NCBI GenBank assembly: GCA_035279525.1
Contig: DATEHQ010000109.1
Coordinates: 1 to 29,952 of the forward strand
Direction: 5' to 3'
Length of the DNA: 29,952 bases
Origin: DATEHQ01 sp035279525
Lineage (GTDB): Bacteria > Chloroflexota > Dormibacteria > Dormibacterales > Dormibacteraceae
Positions within the stretch are counted from its first letter, which is position 1. The number at the start of each line of letters is the position of its first letter. Of this stretch, positions 17,310 to 25,532 are shown piece by piece. The notes beneath the pieces were generated by a model. It was given only the letters and a program-made list of their open reading frames with translations. It made no database searches and was not told the origin of the DNA. The position numbers and the translations under genes were made by a program.

Positions 17310-17603
17310 GTGCCGCTCAGCAAGGACGAGGTGCGCCATGTCGCGCTGCTCGCCCGCCTTGGCCTCGAGCCGGGCGACGAGGAGTTCTACGCCGCGCAGC
17401 TGAGTGGAATCCTCACGCACATCGAACGGCTGCAGAAGCTCGACACGGAAGACATCCCGCCCACCGCTCAGGTGGTCGCGGTGGTGAACCCGCTGCGTGA
17501 TGACGAGCCACGCCCGGGCCTCACGCAGGAAGAGGCGCTGGCCAACGCTCCGGCCGCGGCGGACGGGTTCTTCCGGGTGCCCTCGATCCAGGAGGAGACG
17601 TGA
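17310..17603 (+). CDS. gatC: Asp-tRNA(Asn)/Glu-tRNA(Gln) amidotransferase subunit C
   Basis: A 97-residue subunit that wraps between GatA and GatB and stabilises the amidotransferase. The N-terminal helix with VRHVALLARLGL and the tail with LRDDEPRPGLTQEEALANAP and GFFRVPSI are diagnostic. The length is normal for GatC. The GTG start follows a TAAGCT box by 6 nt. The stop overlaps the gatA GTG start (GTGA). With gatA and gatB it converts misacylated Glu-tRNA(Gln) and/or Asp-tRNA(Asn). This implies that the organism lacks at least one of GlnRS or AsnRS. Confidence 0.95.
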   Translation: MPLSKDEVRHVALLARLGLEPGDEEFYAAQLSGILTHIERLQKLDTEDIPPTAQVVAVVNPLRDDEPRPGLTQEEALANAPAAADGFFRVPSIQEET

Positions 17604-19072
17604 GCGACGCCGGCGAGCTCACCAGGCTCACCATGCGCGAGGCCTCGCGTCTCCTCCGCCTGGGCAGCATCTCCGCCGCCGACCTCGTGTCCGCGCACGT
17701 GGCGCGGATCGAGTCGGTCGACCCCCGGGTGAAGGCTTTCCTCCGCTTCACTCCTGAGCTCTGGGAGAAGCAGGCCGGCGAGGCCGATCGCCGGATCAGG
17801 GATGGCACCGCCGGGCCGCTGACCGGGATACCGATCGCGGTCAAGGACGTGCTCTGCGTGAAGGGGGTGGAGACGACCGCGGGATCGAAGATCCTTCGCG
17901 GATTCAGGTCCCCTTACACGGGCACGGCCGTCTCGCGGCTGTTCGACGCGGGCGCCGTGATGCTCGGGGTGACCAACTGCGATGAGTTCGCGATGGGCAG
18001 CTCGACTGAGAACTCCGGCTACTTCCCGACCCACAATCCGTGGGACCTCACCCGCGTGCCGGGCGGCAGCTCGGGCGGCAGCGCGGCCGCGGTGGCGGCC
18101 GGCGAGGCGATGGTCGCGCTCGGCACCGACACCGGCGGATCGATCAGGCAGCCCGCGGCGCTGTGCGGAGTGGTCGGCATGAAGCCGACCTACGGGCGCG
18201 TGAGCCGCTACGGCCTGATCGCGTTCGCGTCGAGCCTCGACCAGGTCGGCCCGTTCGCGCGCTGCGTGGACGACGCGGCCATCACGCTGTCTCTGATGGC
18301 GGGCAGCGACCCGCTCGACGCGACGTCGTCCCGCCGCGATGGGCTCGACGTCCTCAACAACTACGACCGCGGCGTGAAGGGCATGAGGCTCGGCGTCCCG
18401 CGTGAGTACACGGAGGTCGACGGCATCGAGCCGGGGGTCAAAGCCGCCGTCGACGCCGCGCTGTTGATCCTGCAGCGCGCGGGTGCCGAGCTCGTCGATG
18501 TCTCGCTGCCGCACACCGACTACGGCCTCGCCGCGTACTACATCATCGCGCCGGCCGAGTGCTCGTCGAACCTGGCTCGGTTCGACGGCGTGAGGTACGG
18601 CATGTCGGAACAGGACGCGCCGAACGTCACCGAGATGTACATGGAAACGCGGCGCAAGGGATTTGGGGCGGAGGTCCGCCGCCGCGTGATGCTCGGCACA
18701 TACGCCCTGTCCAGCGGCTACTACGACGCGTATTACCTGAAGGCGCAGAAGGTGCGCACGCTGATCAAGCGCGACTTCGACGTCGCGTTCGGAAGCTGCG
18801 ACGCGATCGTCAGCCCGACGTCACCCACAGTTGCGTTTCCCATCGGCGCCAAGACCCAGGACCCGCTGTCGATGTACCTGTGCGACGTCCTGACCCTGGG
18901 CGGCAACCTCGCCGGTCTGCCCGGGATCAGCGTGCCGTGCGGGACGTGGGACGGGCTGCCGGTCGGCCTGCAGGTGCTCGGGCCTCAGTGGGGCGAGAAC
19001 GTCGTGCTGCGCGTCGCACGAGCGTACGAGCAGGAGAGCGGAATCAGGGCGGCGGTCGCTGACGTTGCCTGA
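17600..19072 (+). CDS. gatA: Asp-tRNA(Asn)/Glu-tRNA(Gln) amidotransferase subunit A
   Basis: The 490-residue glutaminase subunit, which releases ammonia from glutamine for transfer to the tRNA-bound Glu or Asp. It belongs to the amidase-signature family. The Ser-cisSer-Lys triad is visible: K82 in IPIAVKDVL, S157 in PGGSSGGSAAAV and S181 in GTDTGGSIRQPA, with spacing matching characterised GatA. The C-terminal GNLAGLPGISVPCG is also typical. The GTG start is preceded by GGAGG with a 4-nt spacer and overlaps the gatC stop. The 3' end overlaps gatB by 8 nt. Confidence 0.97.
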   Translation: MSDAGELTRLTMREASRLLRLGSISAADLVSAHVARIESVDPRVKAFLRFTPELWEKQAGEADRRIRDGTAGPLTGIPIAVKDVLCVKGVETTAGSKILRGFRSPYTGTAVSRLFDAGAVMLGVTNCDEFAMGSSTENSGYFPTHNPWDLTRVPGGSSGGSAAAVAAGEAMVALGTDTGGSIRQPAALCGVVGMKPTYGRVSRYGLIAFASSLDQVGPFARCVDDAAITLSLMAGSDPLDATSSRRDGLDVLNNYDRGVKGMRLGVPREYTEVDGIEPGVKAAVDAALLILQRAGAELVDVSLPHTDYGLAAYYIIAPAECSSNLARFDGVRYGMSEQDAPNVTEMYMETRRKGFGAEVRRRVMLGTYALSSGYYDAYYLKAQKVRTLIKRDFDVAFGSCDAIVSPTSPTVAFPIGAKTQDPLSMYLCDVLTLGGNLAGLPGISVPCGTWDGLPVGLQVLGPQWGENVVLRVARAYEQESGIRAAVADVA

Positions 19073-20465
19073 CAACTGGGAGACCGTGATCGGCATGGAG
19101 GTGCACGTCCAGCCCAAGACGCGCTCCAAGATGTTCTGCGGCTGCGCGATCGCGCCGCTGAACGCGGCGCCGAACACGTACGTGTGCGAGGTCTGCCTCG
19201 GCCTGCCTGGCGTGCTGCCGGTGATCAATCGCGCGGCGGTCGAGGCATGCCTCAAGACCGCCCTCGCCTTGAGCTGCGAGATCCCGCGGCACACGAAGTT
19301 CGACCGCAAGAACTACATGTATCCCGACCTGCCGAAGGGCTACCAGATCAGCCAGTACGACCTGCCGATGAGCCGCGACGGACACCTCGAGGTCGACGGC
19401 CGGCGCGTCCGCATCCGCCGGGTCCACCTGGAGGAGGACACGGGCAAGCTCGTCCACGCGGGCGACAAGCTCCACAAGGCCTGGGAGTCTTACGTCGACC
19501 TGAACCGCGCCGGCGTGCCGCTGATGGAGATCGTCAGCGAGCCCGACCTCCGATCCGCCGACGAGGCTCGCGACTACGGGATGGCGCTACGAGCGGTGCT
19601 GCGGGCGATTGGCGCCTCGGAGGCGGACATGGAGAAGGGCCAGATGCGGGTCGAGCCCAATATCTCCATCCGCCGCTCGGGCTCTTCCGAGCTGGGCGTG
19701 AAGACCGAGCTCAAGAACATCAACTCGTTTCGCGCCCTTCACCGCGCGATAGATTTCGAGGTGAACCGCCAGAGAGAGGTGCTGGAGTCGGGTGGGAAGG
19801 TCGTCCAGGAGACGCGGGGCTGGTCCGAGGACGAGCAGCGCACCTTCTCGCAGCGCAGCAAGGAGTTCGCCGAGGACTACCGCTACTTCCCCGAGCCGGA
19901 CCTGCCGCCGCTGGAGCTGGACCCGGCCTGGATCGAAGAGCTTCGCCGCGACCTGCCTGAGCTCCCGGCCGCGCGGCGTGAACGCTTGCTCACTCAATTG
20001 CCCGCGGCGCAGGTGGCCGTGATCGTGGCTGACCGTGAGCTGGCGGACCTGTACGAGTCAGCGGTGGCTCTTGGTGCCCAGCCCTTATCGACCGCGAACT
20101 GGATCGTGAACGAGGTGGCGCCGACCGGCAAGCTGGCGAGCCCCGAGCACCTCGCCGAGCTGATCAGGTTGCTGGGCGAGAACGCCATCACGCGAGACCA
20201 GGCTCGTGAGGCATACCTCGAGTCGGTCGAGACCGGCCGCGCCCCCGCGGAGATCGTCTCCGAGCATGGTTACAGGCAGGTGAGCGACGAGGGTGAGCTG
20301 AGGGACGTCGCTCGGGCCGTGATCGAGGGCAACCCGAGAGCCGTGGCGGATTTTCGGGCGGGGAAGAAGCAGGCGATGCAGGCCCTGATGGCCGACCTGC
20401 GCCAGCGCGCGCCACAGGCCAGCCCCAGGCTTGCGAGCGAGGTCCTGGTCAAGCTGCTCGGCTGA
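19065..20465 (+). CDS. gatB: Asp-tRNA(Asn)/Glu-tRNA(Gln) amidotransferase subunit B
   Basis: The 466-residue subunit that binds the tRNA, phosphorylates the misacylated residue and transfers ammonia. The N-terminal cradle starts WETVIGMEVHVQ. Zinc-site cysteines occur in FCGC and CEVCLGLPG. RKNYMYPDLPKGYQISQYD and NRAGVPLMEIVSEPDL are the standard catalytic-domain blocks. The C-terminal helical and YqeY-like tail domain is complete (about 300-466). The start is a TTG overlapping gatA by 8 nt; this is the first start that keeps the conserved N-terminus. It is the last gene of the rightward block and is followed by a large inverted-repeat structure. Confidence 0.97.
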   Translation: MPDNWETVIGMEVHVQPKTRSKMFCGCAIAPLNAAPNTYVCEVCLGLPGVLPVINRAAVEACLKTALALSCEIPRHTKFDRKNYMYPDLPKGYQISQYDLPMSRDGHLEVDGRRVRIRRVHLEEDTGKLVHAGDKLHKAWESYVDLNRAGVPLMEIVSEPDLRSADEARDYGMALRAVLRAIGASEADMEKGQMRVEPNISIRRSGSSELGVKTELKNINSFRALHRAIDFEVNRQREVLESGGKVVQETRGWSEDEQRTFSQRSKEFAEDYRYFPEPDLPPLELDPAWIEELRRDLPELPAARRERLLTQLPAAQVAVIVADRELADLYESAVALGAQPLSTANWIVNEVAPTGKLASPEHLAELIRLLGENAITRDQAREAYLESVETGRAPAEIVSEHGYRQVSDEGELRDVARAVIEGNPRAVADFRAGKKQAMQALMADLRQRAPQASPRLASEVLVKLLG

Positions 20466-20468
20466 GAG

Positions 20469-20557
20469 CCTCCTGCAAAACCGCACGCTTTGCGCGAAAC
20501 GCCCGACTCGATTGGCCCCATCCGGGGCGTTTTGCGCAAAACGCGCCAATCAGGAGG
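20469..20557. terminator. Nested inverted repeats between convergent genes, possible bidirectional terminator
   Basis: The inner arms are 20489-20504 and 20525-20540: 16 bp with one G-T wobble, around a 20-nt loop. The outer arms are CCTCCTG (20469-20475) and CAGGAGG (20551-20557). A third pair, GATTGG (20510-20515) and CCAATC (20546-20551), could compete with these. No clear T-run follows in either direction, so the terminator role is inferred from position between gatB and the leftward small gene. Confidence 0.6.
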
Positions 20558-20589
20558 GCCGGAGCCTTGGGCCCCGAAACGAGCGACTG

Positions 20590-20910
20590 CTAGCCGGCGG
20601 TCCGCCTCGAGAGCCAGGTGCTGAAAACGAAGAGTCCGAGCCCCACGAGGTAGATGACGAGCGCCGCGAGCACGAGCGCGCCGCTCGCTGAGCCCGAGAT
20701 CTCGTTCGTGAAGACGAGGCCGATCAGGGAAAGGCCCAGGGCCACCAGGGCCATGCCCTGCACGCGGGCGACGCCTCGGCTCAGGTTGACGACCGGCCAC
20801 GCCAGCCGGCGCCACCAGCCTGGAAAACCGCCCAGCATCAGGAGGTAGACGCCGCCGCCCACGATCAGCACGCCGCACACGTAGGCGACACCCTCCAGCG
20901 CGTACCCCAC
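20590..20910 (-). CDS. Small three-helix membrane protein of unknown function
   Basis: A 106-residue protein from the GTG at 20910. Three hydrophobic helices are visible: about 5-28 (EGVAYVCGVLIVGGGVYLLM), 52-70 and 78-99, with basic WWRR after the first helix and LSRR at the C-terminus. The start is set by a TAGAAT box 8 nt upstream on the same strand. The longer open frame to 21036 would run through that promoter and into the region upstream of the divergent PHP gene, and its extra N-terminus is low-complexity Arg/Gly. No family is recognised. Confidence 0.7.
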   Translation of the reverse strand: MGYALEGVAYVCGVLIVGGGVYLLMLGGFPGWWRRLAWPVVNLSRGVARVQGMALVALGLSLIGLVFTNEISGSASGALVLAALVIYLVGLGLFVFSTWLSRRTAG

Positions 20911-20918
20911 GGCCCAAG

Positions 20919-20924
20919 ATTCTA
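20919..20924 (-). promoter_or_regulatory. -10 box, leaderless promoter on the minus strand
   Basis: Read on the minus strand, TAGAAT lies 8 nt before the GTG start at 20910, with no Shine-Dalgarno in between. It sits about 50 bp from the divergent promoter at 20970. Confidence 0.55.
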
Positions 20925-20965
20925 CTTGCGCCCTGCCCGACCCTCCCGGAGACCGGAGGCTTGCT

Positions 20966-20981
20966 CGGGTAGCCTTACCCG
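20966..20981 (+). promoter_or_regulatory. -10 box inside a perfect inverted repeat before the PHP gene
   Basis: CGGGTA-GCCT-TACCCG is a perfect 6-bp inverted repeat. It contains the -10 candidate TAGCCT (20970-20975), which lies 6 nt before the ATG at 20982. The repeat covers the -10 box and the predicted transcription start, the typical place for a repressor operator. It could also simply be a short hairpin. Confidence 0.4.
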
Positions 20982-21773
20982 ATGCCCCTTCCCCCCGACC
21001 TCCACGTGCACACCGAATGGTCGTGGGACGCGCCACGGGGCCACATGGAGCGAAGCTGCGAGCGCGCCCTCGAGCTCGGTCTGCCCGCGATCGCCTTCAC
21101 CGAGCACGCCGACTGGGCCCTCGTGCACGAAGGCCAGCACCCCGTGGACATCGTGGGCTATCTCGATGCGGTGGACCGCTGCCGCTCCACCTTCAAAGGC
21201 CTGCGCATCCTGACCGGCGTCGAGCTCGGTGAGCCGCACAGGTTCGAGCGCGAGACGGCGGAGCTGCTGGCTGCCGGCCCCATCGACCAGGTGCTGGGTT
21301 CGATCCACAGCGTGCGGATCAAGGGCGAGCTGCTCGATGCCAGCCAGTTCCGATCGACAGTGGGGATCGACTTTCAGGAGGCGGTTCGCGAGTACCTGCG
21401 GGAGACGCTGCGCATGGTCGAGTCGAACCAGAGGTTCGAGACGCTCGCCCACCTCGACTACCCCAAGCGTTACTGGCTGGACGGCGCGGCGCCGTACCGC
21501 GAGGACGACTACGAGGCGGAGATCCGCGCCGTGTTGAAGGCCGCCGCGAGGAGCGGTCGGGTGCTCGAGGTCAACACCACGCGCGGCCACATCCTCTGCC
21601 CAGATCTCAAGGTCGTGCGCTGGTGGCACGAGCTGGGCGGCCAGGCCGTGGCCTTCGCCAGCGACGCGCACCAGCCGGACAAGATCGCGGAGGGCTTCGT
21701 GGTCGCCACCCAGATGGTGCAGGCGGCGGGATTCAAGCCGGCCCGCGAGCCGATGGACCTTTGGCGCCGCTGA
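20982..21773 (+). CDS. PHP-domain phosphoesterase, histidinol-phosphatase (HisJ/HisK-like) family
   Basis: A 263-residue metal-dependent phosphoesterase of the PHP superfamily. Metal-ligand motifs occur in the usual order: DLHVHTEWS (H8, H10), FTEHADW, GVELGE, GSIHSV, LAHLDYPKRY and ASDAHQP. Single-domain proteins of this type often hydrolyse histidinol phosphate in histidine synthesis. No other his gene is nearby, so another phosphate ester is possible. The ATG is supported by TAGCCT 6 nt upstream. It ends within the start of the downstream methyltransferase gene. Confidence 0.88.
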   Translation: MPLPPDLHVHTEWSWDAPRGHMERSCERALELGLPAIAFTEHADWALVHEGQHPVDIVGYLDAVDRCRSTFKGLRILTGVELGEPHRFERETAELLAAGPIDQVLGSIHSVRIKGELLDASQFRSTVGIDFQEAVREYLRETLRMVESNQRFETLAHLDYPKRYWLDGAAPYREDDYEAEIRAVLKAAARSGRVLEVNTTRGHILCPDLKVVRWWHELGGQAVAFASDAHQPDKIAEGFVVATQMVQAAGFKPAREPMDLWRR

Positions 21774-23032
21774 TCCTCCGGCCGGACGCTCCGGCGCATG
21801 GTGGCTCTTCCGTCGCCCGCGACGAGGGCAAGGTCTGGCTCGTCAACTACGCCCTGCCGGACGAGGTGGTCGAGGTCGAGCCGCGCGGAAGGCAGGGCGG
21901 AGTCGCGGTGGCCAACGCCACGCGCGTGATCGAGGCGTCGCCGCAGCGCGTAGAGGCGCCATGTCCCCACTTCGGGCCGGCGCGCGCGCAGGGCGCGCAG
22001 CCGGCGGGCTGCGGTGGATGTCAGCTCCAGCACGCGGCCTACGTCTACCAGCTGGAGCTCAAGCGAAAGGTGGTGGAGGACGCCTGGGCTCGCGCGGGGC
22101 TTCGCCTCCCGCCGGATGCCGCGGTCCTGGGTATGGCCGACCCCTCGCGGTACAGGATTCGCGGCGAGTTCGAGGCGTTGCTCGAGGGGGGCGGGTGGCG
22201 GTTCGGTTTCCATCGCCTGCGCTCGCACTCGGTGCTGCCGATCGAAAGCTGCCTGATCCACGACGCGCGCATCGAACGGGCGCTGCCGGCCTTCGCGAAA
22301 GCCGCCAACGAGCTGGAGCTCACCGGGCTGCAGAACCTCTTGCTCACCGTCGAGCCGGCGGGGAGGGGGATGCTGTGGCGCCTGCGCTTCCGGGGCGGTG
22401 AGCCGGCCTGGCCGCGCGAGCAGTTCGCGCATCGCGTGGCCGAGCTCATGGCCGATGTCGTGCTGCTGGACGACGCGATGACGCTGGAATTCGAGGGCCT
22501 GACGTTTCGCGTTCGCAGCGACACTTTCGTGCAGACCAACTATCGGCAGATGCTGGCGCTGTACCGCACAGCGCTCGAGATGCTGGGGGCGAATTCGGAC
22601 GAAAACATCCTCGACCTCTATGCGGGGATCGGAACGATCTCAGTGGCCGTCGCGCGGTCGGGTGCTTCCGTCACCGCGATCGAGGAGAACCCGCAAGCGG
22701 TGCAGCTCGGCCGGCTGAACGCTCGCATCAACTCTGCCCGCGTCGAGTACGCGCCGGGCAAGGTGGAGGACGTGCTCCGCCGGGTCCGGATCGGCCGCCA
22801 CCAGGCGGTGGTCCTCGACCCACCCCGGGCCGGCTGCGAGCCGGCCGCGCTCGCCGAGCTCATCCGGCTGGGACCGGCGCGCATCGTCTACATCTCGTGC
22901 GAGCCGTCGACGCACGCGCGTGATCTCGCCGGGCTCGTGCGGGGCGGCTACCGCGTCAGGCGCGCCGCGATCGTGGACATGTTTCCGCAGACGTACCACA
23001 TCGAGTCTGTCGCGCTGCTAGAGCGCGCGTAA
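21761..23032 (+). CDS. TrmA/RlmD-family 23S rRNA or tRNA (uracil-5-)-methyltransferase
   Basis: A SAM-dependent RNA m5U methyltransferase of about 423 residues. An N-terminal TRAM-like domain comes first. A probable 4Fe-4S site follows, with CPHFG and then CGGCQLQHA; a later Cys in IESCLIHDA may be the fourth ligand. A central RNA-binding region comes next. The SAM site is ILDLYAGIGTISVAVA, the catalytic cysteine lies in YISCEPSTHARDL, and the general-base region is FPQTYHIESV. I place the start at the TTG at 21761, overlapping the PHP gene by 13 nt. The open frame extends upstream to 21623, but those residues are Arg/Gly-rich shadow of the PHP gene. Whether the target is U1939, U747 or tRNA U54 cannot be told. 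Confidence 0.9.
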   Translation: MAPLILRPDAPAHGGSSVARDEGKVWLVNYALPDEVVEVEPRGRQGGVAVANATRVIEASPQRVEAPCPHFGPARAQGAQPAGCGGCQLQHAAYVYQLELKRKVVEDAWARAGLRLPPDAAVLGMADPSRYRIRGEFEALLEGGGWRFGFHRLRSHSVLPIESCLIHDARIERALPAFAKAANELELTGLQNLLLTVEPAGRGMLWRLRFRGGEPAWPREQFAHRVAELMADVVLLDDAMTLEFEGLTFRVRSDTFVQTNYRQMLALYRTALEMLGANSDENILDLYAGIGTISVAVARSGASVTAIEENPQAVQLGRLNARINSARVEYAPGKVEDVLRRVRIGRHQAVVLDPPRAGCEPAALAELIRLGPARIVYISCEPSTHARDLAGLVRGGYRVRRAAIVDMFPQTYHIESVALLERA

Positions 23033-23035
23033 GCA

Positions 23036-24163
23036 TTGATCCGCGGGAGGGCGACCTGGCTGATCTACGCCGCGTTCGCCTGCACGGCGTTCCTGCTCAA
23101 CGGCCTTGGTGCGGTGCTAGTCCCGCTGCAAAGAGAGCTCGGTGTCACGCGTGGAGACATCGCGATCTATCCGACCCTGTTCGCGGCCGGCCTGGTCGTC
23201 GTCGGCCTGACGGGCGGGTCGCTGATCGGCAGGACGGGCAGGCGCGCCGGGCTGGCCCTGGCGATGGGGTTGATGGTGGCCGGCGGGCTGCTGCTGGCCG
23301 TGCCCGGCCGCATCCCGACCCTGGCCGGCGACGTGATGGTTGGCCTCGGCGCGGCGTTGATGATCCAGCTCGTCCCGGCTTTGCTGGCCGCGCTGCATCC
23401 AGGCCGCGAGACCGCTGCCGTCGGTGAGGTCAACGGTGTCGCGAGCGCCGCGTCCGTGCTGGCGCCGCTCGCGGTTGCCTTCTCGATCGCCCTCGGCCTC
23501 GGCTGGCGCGCCGGCTACCTCGGTCCCGCGCTGATCGTGCTGGCCGCTGTCGTCTGGCCGCTCTCGCGAGCAGCCGTCCCTCCGGCGCCAGGGCGGGCGC
23601 CGGGACCGGGCGCGGAGACGGCCCCGCTGCTGGGACGCTGGATCGACCTGGTGCTGGCGGTGAGCGTCGAGTTCTGCATGGTCTTCTGGGCCGCGTCGGC
23701 GTTCGTGGAGTGGCACGGGGCGCGGGCCGCCGAGGCCCCAGCCCTCGCCTCGCTTTTCCTGGTCGGTATGGCGGTCAGCCGCGGCCTCGCGTCGCCGATC
23801 ACCCGGCGCGTGGCCGACCCCAGGTCTTTGATCTGGGCCTGCTGCGGGGTCGCGGCGGCCGGATTCGCGCTGTTCTGGGCCGCACCCGCGCTGGCGCTGG
23901 GCGCGGCCGGCCTGGCCGTGACGGGGCTCGGCGTGGCGCTCCTGTACCCGACCACGATCAGCCGCCTGATCGCCGCGTGGCCGGGCTCACCGGACCGCGC
24001 CTCGGCGCGGGCTGCCCTTGGCTCGGGCCTGGCGATCGGCGGGGCGCCCTTCGTGCTGGGCAGGCTGTCCGACGCGATCGGCCTCAGGGCGGCCTACCTG
24101 ATCGTGCCCGTGCTGCTGGTCCTGCTCGTCTTCCGCGGTGCCCGGACGCGCGCTGGGGGCTAG
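23036..24163 (+). CDS. Major facilitator superfamily transporter
   Basis: A 375-residue membrane protein with about 10-12 hydrophobic helices spread evenly from residue 8 to 370. Inter-helix loops carry the MFS pattern: GGSLIGRTGRRAGLA after helix 2 resembles the family's GxLaDrxGrr signature. A longer Pro/Gly-rich linker near 183-200 probably marks the cytoplasmic loop between halves. The start is a TTG 3 nt after the previous stop, with no clear Shine-Dalgarno, suggesting coupling. Substrate unknown. The protein is slightly shorter than typical 12-helix MFS members. Confidence 0.82.
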   Translation: MIRGRATWLIYAAFACTAFLLNGLGAVLVPLQRELGVTRGDIAIYPTLFAAGLVVVGLTGGSLIGRTGRRAGLALAMGLMVAGGLLLAVPGRIPTLAGDVMVGLGAALMIQLVPALLAALHPGRETAAVGEVNGVASAASVLAPLAVAFSIALGLGWRAGYLGPALIVLAAVVWPLSRAAVPPAPGRAPGPGAETAPLLGRWIDLVLAVSVEFCMVFWAASAFVEWHGARAAEAPALASLFLVGMAVSRGLASPITRRVADPRSLIWACCGVAAAGFALFWAAPALALGAAGLAVTGLGVALLYPTTISRLIAAWPGSPDRASARAALGSGLAIGGAPFVLGRLSDAIGLRAAYLIVPVLLVLLVFRGARTRAGG

Positions 24164-24299
24164 ATTCGCTCCAGGCGCTGGACGAGCTTCACGACTGAAA
24201 GCCGAAGCCTGCCCGGGCCGAGTGACCTCACGACCACCGAGAGCAGGGGCTTCAGAAGCAGCATGTCGGGCCAAACGCGACGTGGGCTGAGACGGTTAC

Positions 24300-24340
24300 G
24301 CCCGAGTTCAACCCGGGCAGCTTAAACGAACGGACCCGGG
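24300..24340. terminator. Possible hairpin(s) between convergent genes
   Basis: The gap at 24164-24340 separates two convergent genes. GCCCG (24300-24304) pairs with CGGGC (24314-24318) around a 9-nt loop. CCCGGG occurs at 24312-24317 and again at 24335-24340 and could form an alternative stem. There is no T-run. The rest of the gap shows no supported gene. Confidence 0.3.
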
Positions 24341-25510
24341 CTAGGCGCGCCTGTGGATGAATTCGGCGAGGCGCCGAACCCCAGCCTCCAGGTCCTCGTC
24401 CGAGCTCGCGAGGCTGATCCTCACCGCCTCTGAGGCGACCTGACCGAAGGCGGTGCCGGGTGCCACCGAAACGCCCTTTTCCCGCAGCAGCGCGAAAGCG
24501 AAGTCGCGCGCCTCCATCCCCGCCGGGGAGATGTCGGCCATGCAGTAGAAGGCCCCTGTCGGCTCGGCAATGAAGAGCTCGGCCTCGCGGAGGAGGCCCG
24601 TGACCAGGTCGCGCCGGCGGCGGTAGGCGCCGACCATCTCCGCGACGCAGTCCTGCGGGCCGGTCAGGGCGGCCTCGGCCGCGACCTGGCTGATCGTCGA
24701 GACGCACGAGGAGTTCGATTCGAGGACCTTCGTCGCGGTGTCGATCAGCTCCTCTGATCCCGTCGCAAAGCCGATCCGCCACCCCGTCATCGAATACGTC
24801 TTCGAGAAGGTGAAGACGGTGACGATGCGCGGGTCGTCCGGCTCCAGGTGGGCCGGGCTCGTCCAGGTGCCATCGAGCAGGATCTGGTCGTAGCACTCGT
24901 CGCTGAGCAGCCACAGGTTGTGGCGCTGAGCCAGCTCGATCATGGCCGCGATGGTGGATCGCGGATAGACCGCACCCGTCGGATTGTTGGGGCTGTTGAC
25001 GACGAGGACCTTCGTCCTCGGAGTGATCAGCGCTGTGAGCGCGTCGAGGTCAGGTTGGAAGCCGGCGCTGGGCGGGCACGGATAGAGCACGCCGCGGGCG
25101 CTGGTCCAGGACAGCATCATGCGGTAGTTGGGCCAGCCGGGATCCGGCAGCAGGACCTCATCGCCCGGCTCGAGCACCGCCGCCAGCACCGCCGCTATGG
25201 CGCCGACGCCTCCAGGACCGACCGCGATCCGCTCGGTCGTCGTGCCGATCCCGTTCACGCGAGCCAGCTTCTCGACAAGCCGCTCGCGCAGCGAGAGGAG
25301 GCCCTGCGTGTGCGTGTAGAAGGTCTTGTGCTCGTCGATCGCGCGCTTGCCCGCGGCACCGATGTGTTCGGGCGTGGGGAAGTTCGGCTGGCCGACGTCG
25401 AGCCGGATCGCACCCGGCGTCAGCAGCGCCTGGTTGGAGATCTCACGGATGCCCGAGTGCGCCGACTCGGCCGGGAGGTGGGCGAGAGAGGGCAGCGCGA
25501 GTCGAGCCAC
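24341..25510 (-). CDS. PLP-dependent aminotransferase, class I/II
   Basis: A 389-residue fold-type I aminotransferase, probably acting on aspartate, an aromatic or another amino acid. LDVGQPNFPTPEHI is the N-terminal substrate region. NSPNNPTGAVY holds the cofactor-contacting Asn, SDECYDQI the Asp/Tyr pair, and FTFSKTYSMTGWRIGF the PLP lysine (in SKTYSMTGWR) plus the start of the phosphate site. The C-terminal VRISLASSDEDL carries the carboxylate-binding Arg. The GTG start at 25510 is chosen because TTTAAT precedes it by 6 nt on this strand. Substrate cannot be assigned from motifs. The gene is divergent from dnaE. Confidence 0.92.
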   Translation of the reverse strand: MARLALPSLAHLPAESAHSGIREISNQALLTPGAIRLDVGQPNFPTPEHIGAAGKRAIDEHKTFYTHTQGLLSLRERLVEKLARVNGIGTTTERIAVGPGGVGAIAAVLAAVLEPGDEVLLPDPGWPNYRMMLSWTSARGVLYPCPPSAGFQPDLDALTALITPRTKVLVVNSPNNPTGAVYPRSTIAAMIELAQRHNLWLLSDECYDQILLDGTWTSPAHLEPDDPRIVTVFTFSKTYSMTGWRIGFATGSEELIDTATKVLESNSSCVSTISQVAAEAALTGPQDCVAEMVGAYRRRRDLVTGLLREAELFIAEPTGAFYCMADISPAGMEARDFAFALLREKGVSVAPGTAFGQVASEAVRISLASSDEDLEAGVRRLAEFIHRRA

Positions 25511-25516
25511 TGACGT

Positions 25517-25522
25517 ATTAAA
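25517..25522 (-). promoter_or_regulatory. -10 box before the aminotransferase gene
   Basis: On the minus strand TTTAAT (5 of 6 to TATAAT) lies 6 nt before the GTG at 25510, without a Shine-Dalgarno. It is another leaderless arrangement. Confidence 0.45.
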
Positions 25523-25532
25523 GGGGATGTGC

